Counted from the stretch's first letter, positions 12,301 to 27,300 are shown. The stretch is DNA of 64,000 bases from Mermis nigrescens (GCA_036768485.1 JAVLUZ010000142.1:19093735-19157734); one strand, 5' to 3'. Program-made: numbers and translations. The notes: generated by a model from the letters alone, not told the origin.

Positions 12301-15300
12301 TCATTTTTCGAGACAATTTTCCTTTTTTTCCATTCTGGGGGTCTAGATTCCAACCCCCACGTGCATGTCTGGTACAGACTACAATTTAATGAATAAGGCA
12401 CATTGAGTTTTACCATTAAAGCTGTATTACGGTAGGATGCCCGTACACCAATTTTTAAGCTATTTTATTGAACCTTGAAAACTTCTTATCATTAAAAATA
12501 TTTCATGAAGCGGACCAAAGTAGGTCATATTTCTCCGAATTCATGTTAGACAAGATTTATTTTTGGTTGTTGTTTAAATAACACACTTTTAACAAAAACT
12601 TCTGCTCAATAGAGTTTTTAGACTTTTCGGAAAGGAGGCTAATCCCGTAAAACTAATGTCGTCTATTACGGTCACCAAGCTGTTATAAAAATAGGAGCAC
12701 GAACGTATATTCCCGACGTGCACACTTATACAATACATGCACATAGGGATTGAGGGGGTTATTACCTCCCCCGCTGATAGGTCAGCCAGACAGGTACTAC
12801 TTCCGGCGATTTTGAACTGACGGAATGTTTTTTTGCATATTTTTTTGACGACAAAGTGAGTAATAATGTCAATTTTTCCGGCGCTGCGCGCTGAATCGAT
12901 ACTTTTTGTGCTTTTCACTCAAAAAACGCTAAAAATTGAGGAACTTCTTTATCTTTTAGTGTCAAAAGCGATATAATGCAGTAAAAACGGACTAAATATG
13001 CTTCAAAAATGCGGTAGCACCACGGAAAAAAAGCGTTTTTTATGCTATTTTGACCATTTCCGTCGTTTGAACAGCGATCAAATTGCGAACACTAAATTTA
13101 CTGTTTCGGATTTCTGGGATTTTACCCCCTCCCTCTGCCGACCCTGAACTTGTGCATCTATGAAATATATGTACTCTCCTTCAGATGCATTCAGCTTCAT
13201 ATAAGGACATATAAGCACTCTATACCAACGACAATGTGTACTAGATTGAATAATTTTCAGAATCGGATGTTGCATGTGCAGCGGAGGAGGAATACGAGGA
13301 TCAAGAAGTTTACAATAATCTGGCAGACGACGATGCTTCGCTAAAGCATCAAACGCCGTTAATCACTCATCATAATAACGACTGGGAAGTTTTTACTGAT
13401 CCGTAAGTTACTAATCTTTTCGCGGAAAAGGATTCGAAGGTTGAATGTTCATACGTATGAGAGATTTTTGAGCTTAGGTGCAGACATATATGTAAGAGGG
13501 GGATGGGGGATCCTCCCACCCAAAGTCGGTGCTCCCTCCATCCACCTCAAAGACAGAAAATTTTTGGCCTTCTTTCCTGATAATTTTTTGGCCGGTTTTA
13601 GGCGTTTTTTGGCCAAAAATTGAAGGTCTCTATCCCCTCCTCCCTAAAAATGGCCTAGGACCATACATGATCTTGGGGATATAACCCTCAGAAAAAATTT
13701 CACTACCACCGCCAAAATACCCCCCCCCCCTCCAGGATTGGCGAATTTTTTAAAGTTCCAAAAAATTTCTAAAAATTGTAGAAAAGATGCTTTTAAAGCG
13801 TTTTTAGCTATATATTTGCTCAGAAGTGCCAACGCCCCATTATACTCATGTTTTGACTATATTTTGTTCAATTTGTTCCGACTTTTTGATTTTTCCGAAA
13901 TTTTTTTATGCTCTAGAAAGATAGAGCATCGTCAGCAACGCTGAAAAACTATGTTTTTGACGCGTAACTATTATTTTTGGACCCGAAAAGGGCACTTTAT
14001 TATTTCACTCCCCCAGAATTCCCATGCTCTGCATGTATGCCGGGGACTCCCAAATTTCGAGCCGTTAAATGTATGGATGCAGAGCAAGACCGGTCTCTGT
14101 CTTGTAAATTAAAGTTTATTGAGCTAAAGTTTATAGGAATGAAAATTGGAACGAACGTATGACTATGAAGCTAAAAAAATAACGTTAACTTTCAGTTTCT
14201 TGGGGATTTCAAGCACTTTTAGAATTAGAGCAAGTTTTGATTTTTGTCCGTTTCAGTCCTTAATTTTGCCTCTTCTTAGAAATTTTTTTCCTTCGAACCA
14301 GAGAACCCCAGGCGTATTTGATTTTTTTCATTTCTCAAAGTGCTTTTGGCCTCTTTGTACTTTTTCATTTGTTTGCTAATGGTTTAGTTATTTTTAATTG
14401 TTCGTCAATAAATACATATACAACCTCGTTTTCAGTCTAAGTGAACATTATGAATCTTTAATTAAATGCTGGGGATGATCGGATGATTTATTGCTTATGT
14501 ATGTACTATTACGACATTATAAATTTCCTCTGTAGATTTATAATTTTTGAGTTATATAAATTCACGCGTGTACATGTGAATACCAACCCTTTGCTCTTGA
14601 ATGAGGAGGGTACATGGAAACGTTGAAGTTAATAAAAAGAATTCAAGATGGTCAAAAAGAGGTATTATCCCGCTCGAAATCGTGTAGTCCACTGAGATTT
14701 CTTTCTTTTTCTATCAGATTGACAAATACACTGGCATCTTTGCTTAAAAGGTAAGAATATTCAAACTTTAAGATAATTTCACAAACGATTCCCTTGTTTG
14801 TAAATATAAATTATTCTGTAAAGCATTGGGAAATGAAAGGCAAGCAAGCTATAAAGCAGCTATGTAATGGAATGATTAACCACCAAACCATTATAGTCAG
14901 GACATAAACTGGACTAATTAGGTAGCAAAGACCGCTAATCATGGATTGATTCGCTAAAGAATAAGCATGAAGCTGTCTCTTATCGGTGTAAAACTGGTGT
15001 TTGCTCGCATGTATAAAAATCGACGAAATATCGATTCAACTGGAGAAAATCATTAAGCAGGATTCTATTTGCAGCCAGCTGCAAAAGGCTTAACTTAAAC
15101 ATACATAAATACGGGCACGTATCTCTGGGTGGAGGGTGCGGACCCCCAAAATTCAGTAAAATCGAAAAAATAGGACTTTTTAAACGTTATTTTGTGCTAT
15201 TTTTGGTCTTTTTGGGCTTAGTCCCCCCAAAATTGATGTTGGTTCCCCCCCAAAATAGAAGGACCAGCTACGTGCCTGCATAAATAAGCAGTTGATACAT

Positions 15301-18300
15301 TGTGTTCATATTGGAACGGTCCTTTGCGTACATTTTTAGAGTTTCCTTGATGATTTTATCGTCGATTTTATGTCGGTAAATTATACTTGCAGATATTTAT
15401 TCATAAAGTATCTTCCACCGCTGAGCGAAGAAATGCTTCATCGTAGACCTGCTTTACCAATCAAAAGGCGAACAACTCCGTTATTATCATTGGTTTTAGA
15501 TTTGGTACGGAAATACAATAGTTCATAAAAATGACTTTAGCTTTACGAAAAAATGTTCCCCGAGTCTTCAAATTTGAAACTTAAAAACGTAAATGTAATA
15601 TTTTCGGTTGATTTTACACTGAATAAAGCAGGTAGCGTAAGCAGTGGAATTTAAAGTTTAATCTTTTTTTCGAATTAAACCTCTTTCTTCACTCATTGAC
15701 GCAAAGTAATATAATTTTTATTATACGCTGATAGTTCTTTAATTAATTTCTTATCCTCGCGTTTGATATACATACATGTATGTATGTATATTGCACCTTC
15801 AAAACAAGCTGTAAATGATTGAATAAATTGTAATTAACAAATGACTGAAAATAATAAATATTTAAAATAATGTAAATGGTAAAAATACATACAAGTTTTT
15901 TGGATAAATTGTTTTTAAATAAATCATTGTGAATATTTATAATATAAATAAATCATTACAAATCAGATATACATGTTGAATTTGTAATTAATTTTTATAA
16001 ATTTATAAAACAATTGAGTATAAATAGGTAAAATCGGAAATCAATTCGACATAAATAAGTAATAGGTGGACAATCGCAAAGTGATTTTTGAACTATAGCA
16101 TTTAATGAGTCGCACCAACGTAACTACATCAATCATTTATTGCGACATGTTGAGTAAAAATACGTATTTAATGAGTTAATCTTTAAACTGCTTGAAACAT
16201 CGCTCATTTCAGCGAGCTGCGTGAGTGAAACTGAATAACGAAATTTAGATCAAATTTTTTACCGAACGCAAACAAGTGGCGTATTTGTAAATGCATCCTA
16301 TTGATGAAATGGATATTAAATTAATATCGTTGGTTTACACATTTTTTACTTATTGTTTGTTCGGTGTAAACTGAAAATCCATCAAACTAACCTATGTATC
16401 CTTTATTTATCTGCCGATTTATTCAGAAATTGTCTTATAACATAAATTTTCGGCAGATATTAAACACATTTGATAGTTTTTCGATTCAGGACGAAACTCT
16501 GGTGCACTGCAGCCTTACCGAATTGCCCGATGCCACATTGACCTTTCCAATCACTTTTCAGGAGCACACATATCAGGTACGTGTGTATGCATTCCTCTAC
16601 ATGCTGTACAGGATTTTGTGTGGAGAGGACGAAGTCGAATATCTCGAGAGCCATTAGGCTATAGCTTGAGCAATTTTTTACCGCTTAATTTATACTCGGT
16701 TTTTGTGCATTACAAAAAATTATTATGTAGAAAATTTGTAACTCAGTGCTGCAACCGTCTCAAAACGTCATAACGCAAGTGTTTCAATTACATTCCACTT
16801 CGTTGGAGGTATTGCGGTAACTTCTCTGCCATGTTTACTGTTTTTTCATGGAGTCAAGATCTTTGCAATCATGTTCCTTTGTGACCAGACATGTAGCAGC
16901 TTAAGACTGTGGAAAAGGGATAGTCGGTCATTTGAGGGATAAATCACTTCCAAATTTTGTCCGAAATGCAAAAAAACATCCAAACATGGCCAAAACCGCA
17001 AGTTTTTGCTAAAAGCTGGGGGAGTGGTCAAAATTGTCCGACAGCTTTGGAGAGACGACCGACTTCACATGGGGAATTCCCCATCCCCATGTTTTAAGCA
17101 TGTCTGTGACTAGGCCAATGTTCAGAATCCGGCCGAAGGGGAGGGGCGGACCCAACATAAATTGTTCTATATCTCGGGAAATTTGTCGGGATACACAGCT
17201 CGTTAAAACCAAATTTTTTGACGTTTTTCGACAGGGTATATCTATTAAGATAGAAAAATCCTCGGAAAAATTTGCTTTCTCGCTTAAAAGGCTATAAAAG
17301 TGAGTAGCTTTTTTGGTCGCGCTTGAGTCAAGATCATGGAATATACTTTATATCTGGCTAGAAGCGCCGAAAATTTGAAGATTTGACGACAAAGGCGTGT
17401 AATTTTTCCATCTTTCCCTGCATTATCTTACCCATCGAAATTTTTTTCGGCCAAGTGGGGGAGGGGGCGGGGCGGCCGCCCTACTTAAATACGGCCCTGT
17501 CTGTGACATATTACAATTACGGTGAGGCGGTGAAGTCTCTGTATTTAATATCCATCCAGTCCCTATGTACATACTTTGATTGTGTTTGCTGATTTCTCCT
17601 GCTTACAACCGTTTTTTTGCATTCAGGTATATGTTCGGGTTCGGCCATATTTATACGAGTTTCTTTCGCGTGCTTCGCGTCTGTATGAAATTATTTTGTT
17701 CACGGCCAGCAAACGCATATATGCTGATAAGTTATTAAATTTGCTCGATCCGGACAAGAAATTATTCAGGTAAACCAGCATGCGTACACGTAACTGGGGA
17801 TTGGGGTATCCCTCACCCAAAGTTGGCTGTCCTTCCTCCATAAAATTTTTGAAACCTCTCCCCGATTTTGTGAAAAATTGGATTTGTGACCATGTATTTT
17901 TTCAGTTTTTTGGCAAAAATTTGAGGTCATTTACCCCCCCCCCCCCCGTTTGAGCCGTTTCATGTATGCCAGCATGCATCAGTTGAACACTATTGGCGCT
18001 TCTTCAGGGTTTATGGTAGTATTTGGATTGAAGGCATCTGTGGAAATCATCATGTAAATGTTACGTATTATAATTGACATGATAACGAATCGATGTGTTT
18101 TGAATTCTTTCGTGTCAAAAAAGTCAGCTCGACTTTCGACGAGGCTTCAGTTTTTTCACATTTTTCAGGCACCGTTTATTCAGGGAACATTGCGTGCCAG
18201 TCAACGGAAATTACATTAAGGATTTATCTATTCTGGGTCGCGATTTATGCCGAACTGTGATTGTTGATAACTCTCCACAGTCGTTTGGTTATCAAGTAAT

Positions 18301-21300
18301 GCTTGATTATCGTCTTTTTTAGCATTTTTACTTTAATATCATCCCTTAAGCCGAAAATTTTTTCCGTCCTCAGGCCTGTCTACATATGTACCTAATGCAT
18401 TTAAATGAATGAAAAAATTTAGAAACTTTCATCGCAGATGCACAAGGTTGGGTTGGCCAGGGAGGGCTAAAATCGAGATTTTGAGGTCGAAGAGGGGTGA
18501 AATCCAGAATTTTCACTACAGTAAATTGCATTCTTGGCTATTTTTACATCAAAATCGCTTGAAAATACACGATTTTTAGTACCTAACTTTTGGAGTTTTA
18601 AGGGGGTAATACCTGTAGGTGGGCAGTAGGGATGGGACTAGCACTGGTGCCAAGGTATCTGGCACCGACCAGTGCCAGGGTGGCACCGGCGCCGGTGCTA
18701 ATTAATAAACACATTAGTAGATTTGAGCAAATAATCTGAACTGTTTCTCCGACGATTTATTATTTTTTATTCCTCAATTGAATTTCTGGGATAAATAAAT
18801 TAAAACATTAATGCTCGTTGTGCGTACGTTATGTTAATATTATCTTTTTCGTTGACGTTTAATTCATAATTTGATCCAATCATAAATATTCCTAATCAAA
18901 GCAGGAATTCGGCTACTTGACATAATAGAAATTATCTAGTTAAGTTCTAAAAACAAAATTCCAGATTGATTTGCTTTGAACACTTTAGTAGACATTGTGA
19001 TTTGTGAACAGCTGAAATCAATAAAATACTGCTGTGCATGCAAGCATATTTTCTTGTTGGAAGGGATTAGTGGCCTCTAACACCCGAAGACTGGCTATCA
19101 ATGCTGACCCCCGAAAAATGCGGCTTACCACAATTTTCTATTTTCCGAAAAAAACTTCGAAATCAGCAGTTTTATATGCTTTTATTGATCTTCTAGCTCA
19201 GATTATCCATTTTTGGTGTTTAGCACCAAATAGCTATGGGCAAATGTTATGGGATGTATCTTACGTGGATCTGCATTAGTGTCACATATACGCCGCCTTT
19301 AAAAAATTTTCATACACAAAAGATGGCCTTATGCTTGTACCAGCAAAAAAGTGGCACCAGTGCACCCCTACTTGGCAGCACTGAAATTCGGGGGGGGTGC
19401 AAGATTTTCCAAAGGTCAAAAAATTATCTTTTAAATGGTAGTTTGGCGAAAAACGCCAGTTTTCAAAGTTACTCATCGAGCACTATCCATTGGCATCAAA
19501 AAATCGCGAAAAAAACAACAAAAAATTCAAAAATTGGATTCTGGGGGTATTCGGCCTTCTGGGGGATGCATACCACCCTAACCCCCTCCTCTTCACGCCC
19601 ACGTGTGGTATTACCCCCGCTCACCCATGGTAGTTTGGCGAAAAACGCCAGTTTTCAAAGTTACTCATCGAGCACTATCCATTGGCATCAAAAAATCGCG
19701 AAGAAAACAACAAAAAATTCAAAAATTGAATTCTGGGGGTATTCGGCCTCCTGGGGGATGCATACCACCCTAACCCCCTCCTCCTCACGCCCACGTGTGG
19801 TATTACCCCCGCTCACCCCTCCCTATTTGCATGTATGTTTCATCAGTCCTGTTAACTTTTTCAGTCCTCATATGGTTATGCTAACTTTTACTTCTACCTC
19901 TAATTACAAATTATGGTGGGACATACAACAATAGATATATGCTAATTTTTACATGTACATAAAAGGGGATAGGAAATTCTCTAACTAAAGTTGGTTGTCT
20001 CGTTACATCCCCTAAAAAGTTCCAAAACAACATTTCTTTCCCCCTCCTTTCTTCCAACTTTTAAACAAAGTAGCTTTCGAAAATTATTTTTTTGCTTTTT
20101 GTTATTTTCGACCAAGAATATAATGCTATTTACATCCTTCCCTTAAATGACCGACTAAAATTTCCAACCGTACATGAATGATAGCTGACATGGTGATTAA
20201 AGTGACATGCGTGATAATGGGGATGGGCGTGGGGGGTTTGTACCCCCCAGAAGCTGAAACCCCTCCTCCAGATTACTGTAGACCCCTGGAATTCTATTTT
20301 TAGTAACATTTTTGGCAATTTTACCGATCCTGCTCCCCAGAATTTTCTTGCTGCCCACGTATGATCAGAACCATGCCTGATCTTAGGGGGATTTCGCCCC
20401 CCTTCTCCCCAGAAAAATTTCATCACTTACAAAAATTTTCACGCCTCCCCCAGAAGTGACGACTTTTTTGAAAATTCCCAAAAATTTTCTAAAAATTTGT
20501 AGAAAAGATCCTTTTTATGTATTTTTTCGCTATCTATTTGCTCAAAAGTGCCAAATTTTCGGCGCTTCGCGCCATTATACTCGTGTTTTGACTATATTTT
20601 GTTCAATTTGTTCCGACTTTTTTGATGTTTTTCGAAATTTTTTTTAATGTTTTTATGCTCTAGAAAGATGGAGCATCGTCAGAAACGCTGACAAACGATA
20701 TTTTTGACGCGTACCTACCATTTTTGGACCCAAAAAGGGCACTTTATAATTTCAACTCCCCCAGAATTCCCATGCTGTGCATGTACATAAGATAAGAACC
20801 CTCCTCATTACTAAATTTTGTCTATTTTAACTATATGCATGCATTTCAAATTTGCCATTCTATTACATATTTCGTATTGCAAACCGATGTAATTCATGAT
20901 TCGATATTAGGGATGCAACGGGTACCCGAACCCAACTACTTTCGGGCACCCATCCAATATTAAGGACCCGAACCCGAATAAAATGAACTCGACTACGTGA
21001 ACCCGAATAAATTCATTTTGACTACCCGAACTCGAATGTTTTTACAATTTATTCGGGTTTATTCGGGCATTTTTTGAGCACTAAAACGTCACAATTTTAT
21101 GTCAAAACTTCAAAAATTTTCGGCGCTTCGAGCCGGTTTTTTCTCAACTCTACTACGTTAACTTTTTGACTCGTCGTTTCACAAAATGTTTGTCAAATGA
21201 AATTTCGCTTTAAAGACTGCTTCGTTATTCAATGTTACGTGTTGTTTCTATCAAGTTAAGCTTCATAAATAACAGTTTTCTGGCCAGTGAGCAAGTGATT

Positions 21301-24300
21301 TATTCACGCAGGATAAACTGGGCAAACTCTTCAGTTGAAATTATTATTGGCTCTAATCTCAAAATGATCTTCGAAACTACTGTGACATATATCTACATAC
21401 ACATAGGCGTACGCAGGAGGCGGCTCTCCCCTTAGCCCAAAAGTAATTTTGGAGAGGTGAGGTAATGCATAGAAAAAATGAAAATTGGCACCATTTTTAT
21501 CGAATAATCTCGAAATTTTTGGCGCTTCGCGCCTTAGGAATATTATTTTGTGTTCGGGAAATGTAAGAAAATGCACTTTATTTTGCGTACCGCTGGACAT
21601 AATCCGAAATATAGGCTTACCAATTTATGGACCGCCCCCCACCCCTTAAAAAATCCTGCGCACGCCCCCGTACATGTATGTTTTAGCAAATAATTAAATT
21701 AACGCAGCTAGTAAAAACTTGAACAATTGCCTGAAAAATATAATTCTACTTTCGATTTATCACTGAATAAGAAAAAGGCTTGATGAGAGATGCGAACTAT
21801 AGAAGATAGATTTTTTCAATACAAGCACTGAACATTTAAGTCAAAGTGGGACGCACAGCTCATACAAGATAGGCAAATTATTTTCTGAGTTTCGCAATTT
21901 TGTACTTTAGTTGTCTCTATAAGAGCTCAAAACTTTGTTTCAGACGATGACTATGACGAAATTGTTTCGCGCTTTGGCCAATTCATTTTCGCGAATTATT
22001 TGCCATCAAAAAACCTCAAATTCGAACTTAAAATGCTAAAGATATGAAAAATTTTCCGGCGCTGCTATATTGACAAATTATTGCCTTTTTATTGTCAAAG
22101 ACCCAGAAATTGCTAGAGCGCACTACTAAAAGTCGTTAAACAACGTTTTTGGCACTAATAGCAATAGAAGGCACCATAGTTGCACAGGACGGATGGTTTG
22201 AGAGGTCAGCTCAGCCTGAGGGTCAGATAAGAATGAAAGAATTAGAATTTCAGGCTTTAACCGCCTTCAATGGCCTCAAAACGTGCAATAAACATTAGAG
22301 CACGAAAGCTACATTTTCACTGCTCAATGACATTTTTTGTCCGATTTTGGGCTTCTTGTCCTAACAATTTTATATTATCTCTTACTGATGGTCGAAAAAG
22401 ACCCCAAAGCTCCTATATATGTGTCTAATGGGCACTGAAGGTTCACTAACGTGAAAGAAGTACTTTATTCTACCGAACCCGATCGGGTATTGATTTTGAT
22501 ACCCAAACCCGAGCCCGAATAAACTGAACTTGACTACCCGAACTCGAACCCGAATGAACTTGAGTGAACTACCCGAACCCGAACACAATAAAATTCGCGA
22601 CCCGTTGCATCCGTATTCGATATGATATGAAAGACGCTCCTATTTGTAAACCGGCAACTTCGTCGCCGAATCTGACGTGTTTGGCTTAATTTCATACATG
22701 TAAACGACTCGAAATTTTGGGTGGGGGTCCTCGGCCATTTTCAGGGGAAGGGGGTTGATGACCTCCAATTTTTTGGCCAAAAACGCCTAAAAACACCTAA
22801 AAACGGCCAAAAAATTCAATTTACCCAAAAATTAGGGGGATCAAAAATTTTCTGTTTTTGGATGGATGGAGGGACGACCAACTTTGGGTGGGGGATCCCC
22901 CATCCTCCTGTTACCTATATGGCTGGTTTAATTAACCACCCCGCGAAGCATATGATCCATCACTGCCTCTTTACGTTTGCGCCTAATTTCTGATTTTTTT
23001 GCGTCCAATTTCTGATTTTTATTTACGTCTTATATCTGACATTTCTGCTTCATCAACTCGATAATGGCGTCCCAATTGAAAGTTGGTACGATAATAAAGA
23101 AGATACCGAACTGCTAAAGTTGATTGGTTTCTTCGAAGAATTAGCGTATATGGTAAAATTAGATTTTTTAACAAAAAATACTCGCTTTTTATTTACTCCG
23201 CGTTGTAAAGCGAATAGCCCTAGAAATTAATTTAAAATATAAAATTACCCTAAGAACTCGGGAGACAATCAGGGCTATGATTTTAGTTTCTAATATAGGT
23301 AATTCATGTTCTGGTGCTGACTGGATTTAGCGTAGAAAATTTGAACATCTTTTTGGCGCTGTTTACATGGTGTATGAAATTAGATTGCTCTGTCATGAGG
23401 ACGGTTTACTCGAGACAATAAGCGTTATGGGATAATGAAGGGGCGGTTGCCATCTTGGATCAGTTCAGTCTGCTCTATAACTTACTGAGGACAATAAAAA
23501 GGTACATAAATGAAATTACAGAAACTGGTAAGAAACAATGAAAAAATGCGCGAAATCTCAACTTTCAGCAGGGTTTCTTGAGCTAAATTCACAGCTATTT
23601 GAACACGATTTATCCGAAGTCGTATGGTTATAAATTAAGTAATTTTGAAAGTTCCTTTTTGTTCTACGATTTTTGTTCTACGGTACGTCAAAACACGATT
23701 TTCCGGTGTTTCTGGCGTTGTTCCCTCTGTTTAGAACGTGAAAAGATCAAAAAATTTCGAAGAAGTGTGATATTTATTTGAACATGTTGTAAAAAATGGG
23801 TATATGGCGCAAAGCGTCGAAAACTTGACAGTTTTGAGCTAAGATATCGCCAAGAACGCTTGAAATTGCACTTTTCCTACGATTTTATTCTGATGATCAA
23901 ACATTCTGGTGGTTGAAAATCTTTTTTTTGGTGGGGTAAAACCCCCAAGGTCGTGGTATACTCACTACTCGTTATACATCGCTGCCGTTTACTAATACAG
24001 TCGAACTCGGATATAAGGCACACCCTTGGGACCAGTTTTAAGTGCGTCTTATAGCCGAGTGTGTCTTGTGAGCAAGGTTATAGCATAGTTGAAAAAATGT
24101 ACTAAGTTAGGAGTTCAGTGGAAATAATCTGTTATGGAGGCTTGTTTCAATGATTTTTCATTAAATGCATCACATAACTCTTCCACAGTGTTCAAAGCCG
24201 AAAAATGCTTCCAATCAGAGTTCTGAAGCGTCATGACATGTCTTATCAATATTCGCATATCGCACTACACGCTTCTTTTAAACGTAAATCTATTTGCAGA

Positions 24301-27300
24301 AAACCTTGTTCAGAATTTCACCTCTTCCCACTAGAGCTGCACACTTTGCAAATTTTACTACCCGGGTACCCGGCTATTTCATTACCCGGGTACCCGGGTA
24401 ATTCGGAGTACCCGGGTAGGACCTTAGATAAAAGAGAATGCAGTGAACATTGTTTATTTTCGGTTGACAGCAGTGATCGTACAGGGTCAGATCTTCACCT
24501 CCGGTCGGGGTCGGGGTCGGGGTTGAAGATTAACAATTAACATTGCATGATTACATACCAATTTAAAAAGGATAAAAACGATACTTCACTTGCTTATAGA
24601 GAATACTAATAAAGCTGGTTAAGTTCAAGATTTTATTTTCATTCCAAGTTCAAACATGGTTTTAGCAATTTAGCATTACTTTCAATTTTAATCACTAATC
24701 GCTCTCGCTTTTTCGCATTCTTCCACAGTTTTTTCTTAACGGTATTCTATGGCGCACTGATTGTGAGGAACCAACGGCGCGAAGCGCCAAAAATTTTCGA
24801 AATTTTTACCGTTTTCATGTAGAATTTACGGCCTTTTTATTGACAAACAGTTCGTAAATCATAAGTGGCGCAAAGCACCAAGAAATTCAGTCATTTTTTA
24901 CCGCCCTTAACATGTTGTATAGATATATGAATACTGAATACTAATAGTCTGACAGAGCAGAACAGGAAAACTACGAATTATAAACTTAGTATGAAGATAT
25001 TTTGACTGATCCAGGCTTTTAAACGCAATGCTGGAGCTTTACAAAAAGAAAGACAATCATCGGCGGTGCTATGCGCAGGAAAGTTTTGACGTTTTTACTC
25101 TTTCAACTGAATTTATACCGCTTTAATCATACAGAAAAGAATAACTAATTGCGGCGCGAAGCGCCAGAAATTTTTAAAAATTCTTAATCCTTTTACCTTT
25201 TCTGTCCTCCTAAATATCTCTTTGCACATGTAAAACGAGATAGTACGGCTCGGGATCTGGGGTGGCGCGCTCAAGCGCCCCAACGGGGTCCTTGCTAAGT
25301 GAGAGCAGCAACGGGTCGCAACCAATAAGTCATTGAAAGATGTATCAATGAGAATTTTGTTCTTACCGTTTTCAGGCCCATTTGTGGCCTTCTTATTAAA
25401 TAGTTCAGAAAACAGAAAATGCGCAAAAACACAAGAAAATTTGGCCTTTCCTTTCATTTAAAATAGAATTATGCGTCCTTGTAAACAAAGATAAACAAAG
25501 CAGAGATGGTACGCAAACATTTTCGCACTTTTACTATTATGTTCAACAAGCATGTGCAGTTTCATTCAATGAGCTAATAGTGCATTAAATAACTAAAGTG
25601 ATGCGAATTGCTAGATTATTTTAACAGATTCAAGCTTTTGAACTCATCGGATCTGCATAAAGGACTCAGCGCGAAGCGCCGGAAAATTTTGACGTTTGTG
25701 CCTTTTTGAACTCAATGTTCTGGACACATTGCGCCAGAAAAGTCAACATAATTTCTGAAAAATTTCGTGGGGGGTATGTGCCCCCACTGCCCCCTGGCTA
25801 CGCCTATGATTCCGTGTGTCAGTAATTTTGGCGCACTTTATGGTGATAAATATGCGAACATGTATGTAAGTGTTAAAAACATGGCGACTAGGCGTACATT
25901 TTATGAAATACCGCAAGTGTCGAGTTCAACATATTCATTATGCTCGTGAATGAATCGTCCTTGTTCCGACTTTATTTGGTATTTATACAATCCTCCTATG
26001 TACCAAAGAATAAAATGCTATATTTCACCCCCCGAAAAAAGATGCAACCCCAACTCGAAAAATCTTGCCCCCGATCGGGGGTCGGGGTTAAGGCCGAGGT
26101 TTTTCGGGGTCGGGGTCTCCCGTACGATCACTGGTTGACAGAGAGGTATAGGGCAAAGTGATATTTAAGCACTAAAATTATTGAAAAATTAATGCAAGAT
26201 TAAATAGAATCAAGGCTTTAATCTGAAGAATTCGTATGCAATTAATGAAATTTAAGTCATTTTCATAATTCAAAGCAAAAAATTGTGAAGCAGGTTTTGT
26301 ATCGTCATAGCGTCATTAAAACATTTGAAGCTGGAAAACACATTGACGAAAAGCAATTTTGAAATCAACCAGAAATGAAAATTTATTCAAAAACAAGTCT
26401 TTCTGGAGCTTACTGCAGAGGCGTAGTCAGAATTTCGGTTCGAGGGCATAAACGTTTTCATGTAGAATTTACGGCCTTTCTATTGACAAACAGTTCGGAA
26501 TTCATAAGTGGCGCAAAGTGCCAAGAAATTTAGTCATTTTTTCCACCCTTAATATTTTGTAGATGTATCAATGAAAATTTTGTTATTACCATTTTCAGGC
26601 CCATTTATGACCTTCTTATTAACAAAAGTAGTTCAGAGAACAAGAAATGCGCAAAAACATAAGAAAATTTGGCCATTCCTTTTATTTAAAATAGGATTAT
26701 GTGTCTTTGTTAAGAAAGACAAACGAAACAAAGAATAGACAAACTGGTACACAAAAGACAAAAAAAAGTAGAGAATACACAAACTGGAACGCAATCATTT
26801 TCTTACTTTTACTATTAAGCTCAACAAGCATGCGCAGTTTCATTCAACGAACAAATAAAGCATTAAATTACTAAAGTGATGTGAAGTTTTGGATTATTTT
26901 AGCTGATTCAAGCTTTTAAATTCATTGGATCTATATAGCAATAAATAATAATGACTTGGCGCGAAGCGCCGGAAAATTTTGACGTTTTTGTCTTTTTGAA
27001 CTCAATTTTCTGGACACACATTAGTCCAACAAAAAAATCAGCAATATTTCTTGAAAATTTTGGGGGGCTACGCCTATGGCTGACTGCATTTGGAACATCG
27101 ATAGGCTTTGAATCAGGTCTAACTAAAACAGTTGCGCGCACGATGTGAATAAAAGTTGCAGTCTAAATTTATATAATGGTCACAGAAGTAAATGCATTAG
27201 AAAAAAGCGTCGCTAGCAGATAAATTCTTGTTTAAATTTGTTTACAATAGAGAATAAGAAGAATTCGGCACAAATAAAATAATTTAACTAAAGACCTGAA

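Noticed and set aside
19236..19934. 232-codon open frame, the longest in the window
   Set aside because: It reads through a repeat and its 192-bp tandem duplication; the frame stays open only because the period is divisible by three. No protein features are seen.
22382..22588. Gly/Arg/Val-rich minus-strand frame
   Set aside because: It is translation of the CCCGAA motif array at the right end of the hAT at 20908.
25113..25457. 114-codon minus-strand frame in the nested hAT
   Set aside because: It spans a GGCGC-hairpin repeat; no start context or domain, and no similarity to a transposase that I can see.
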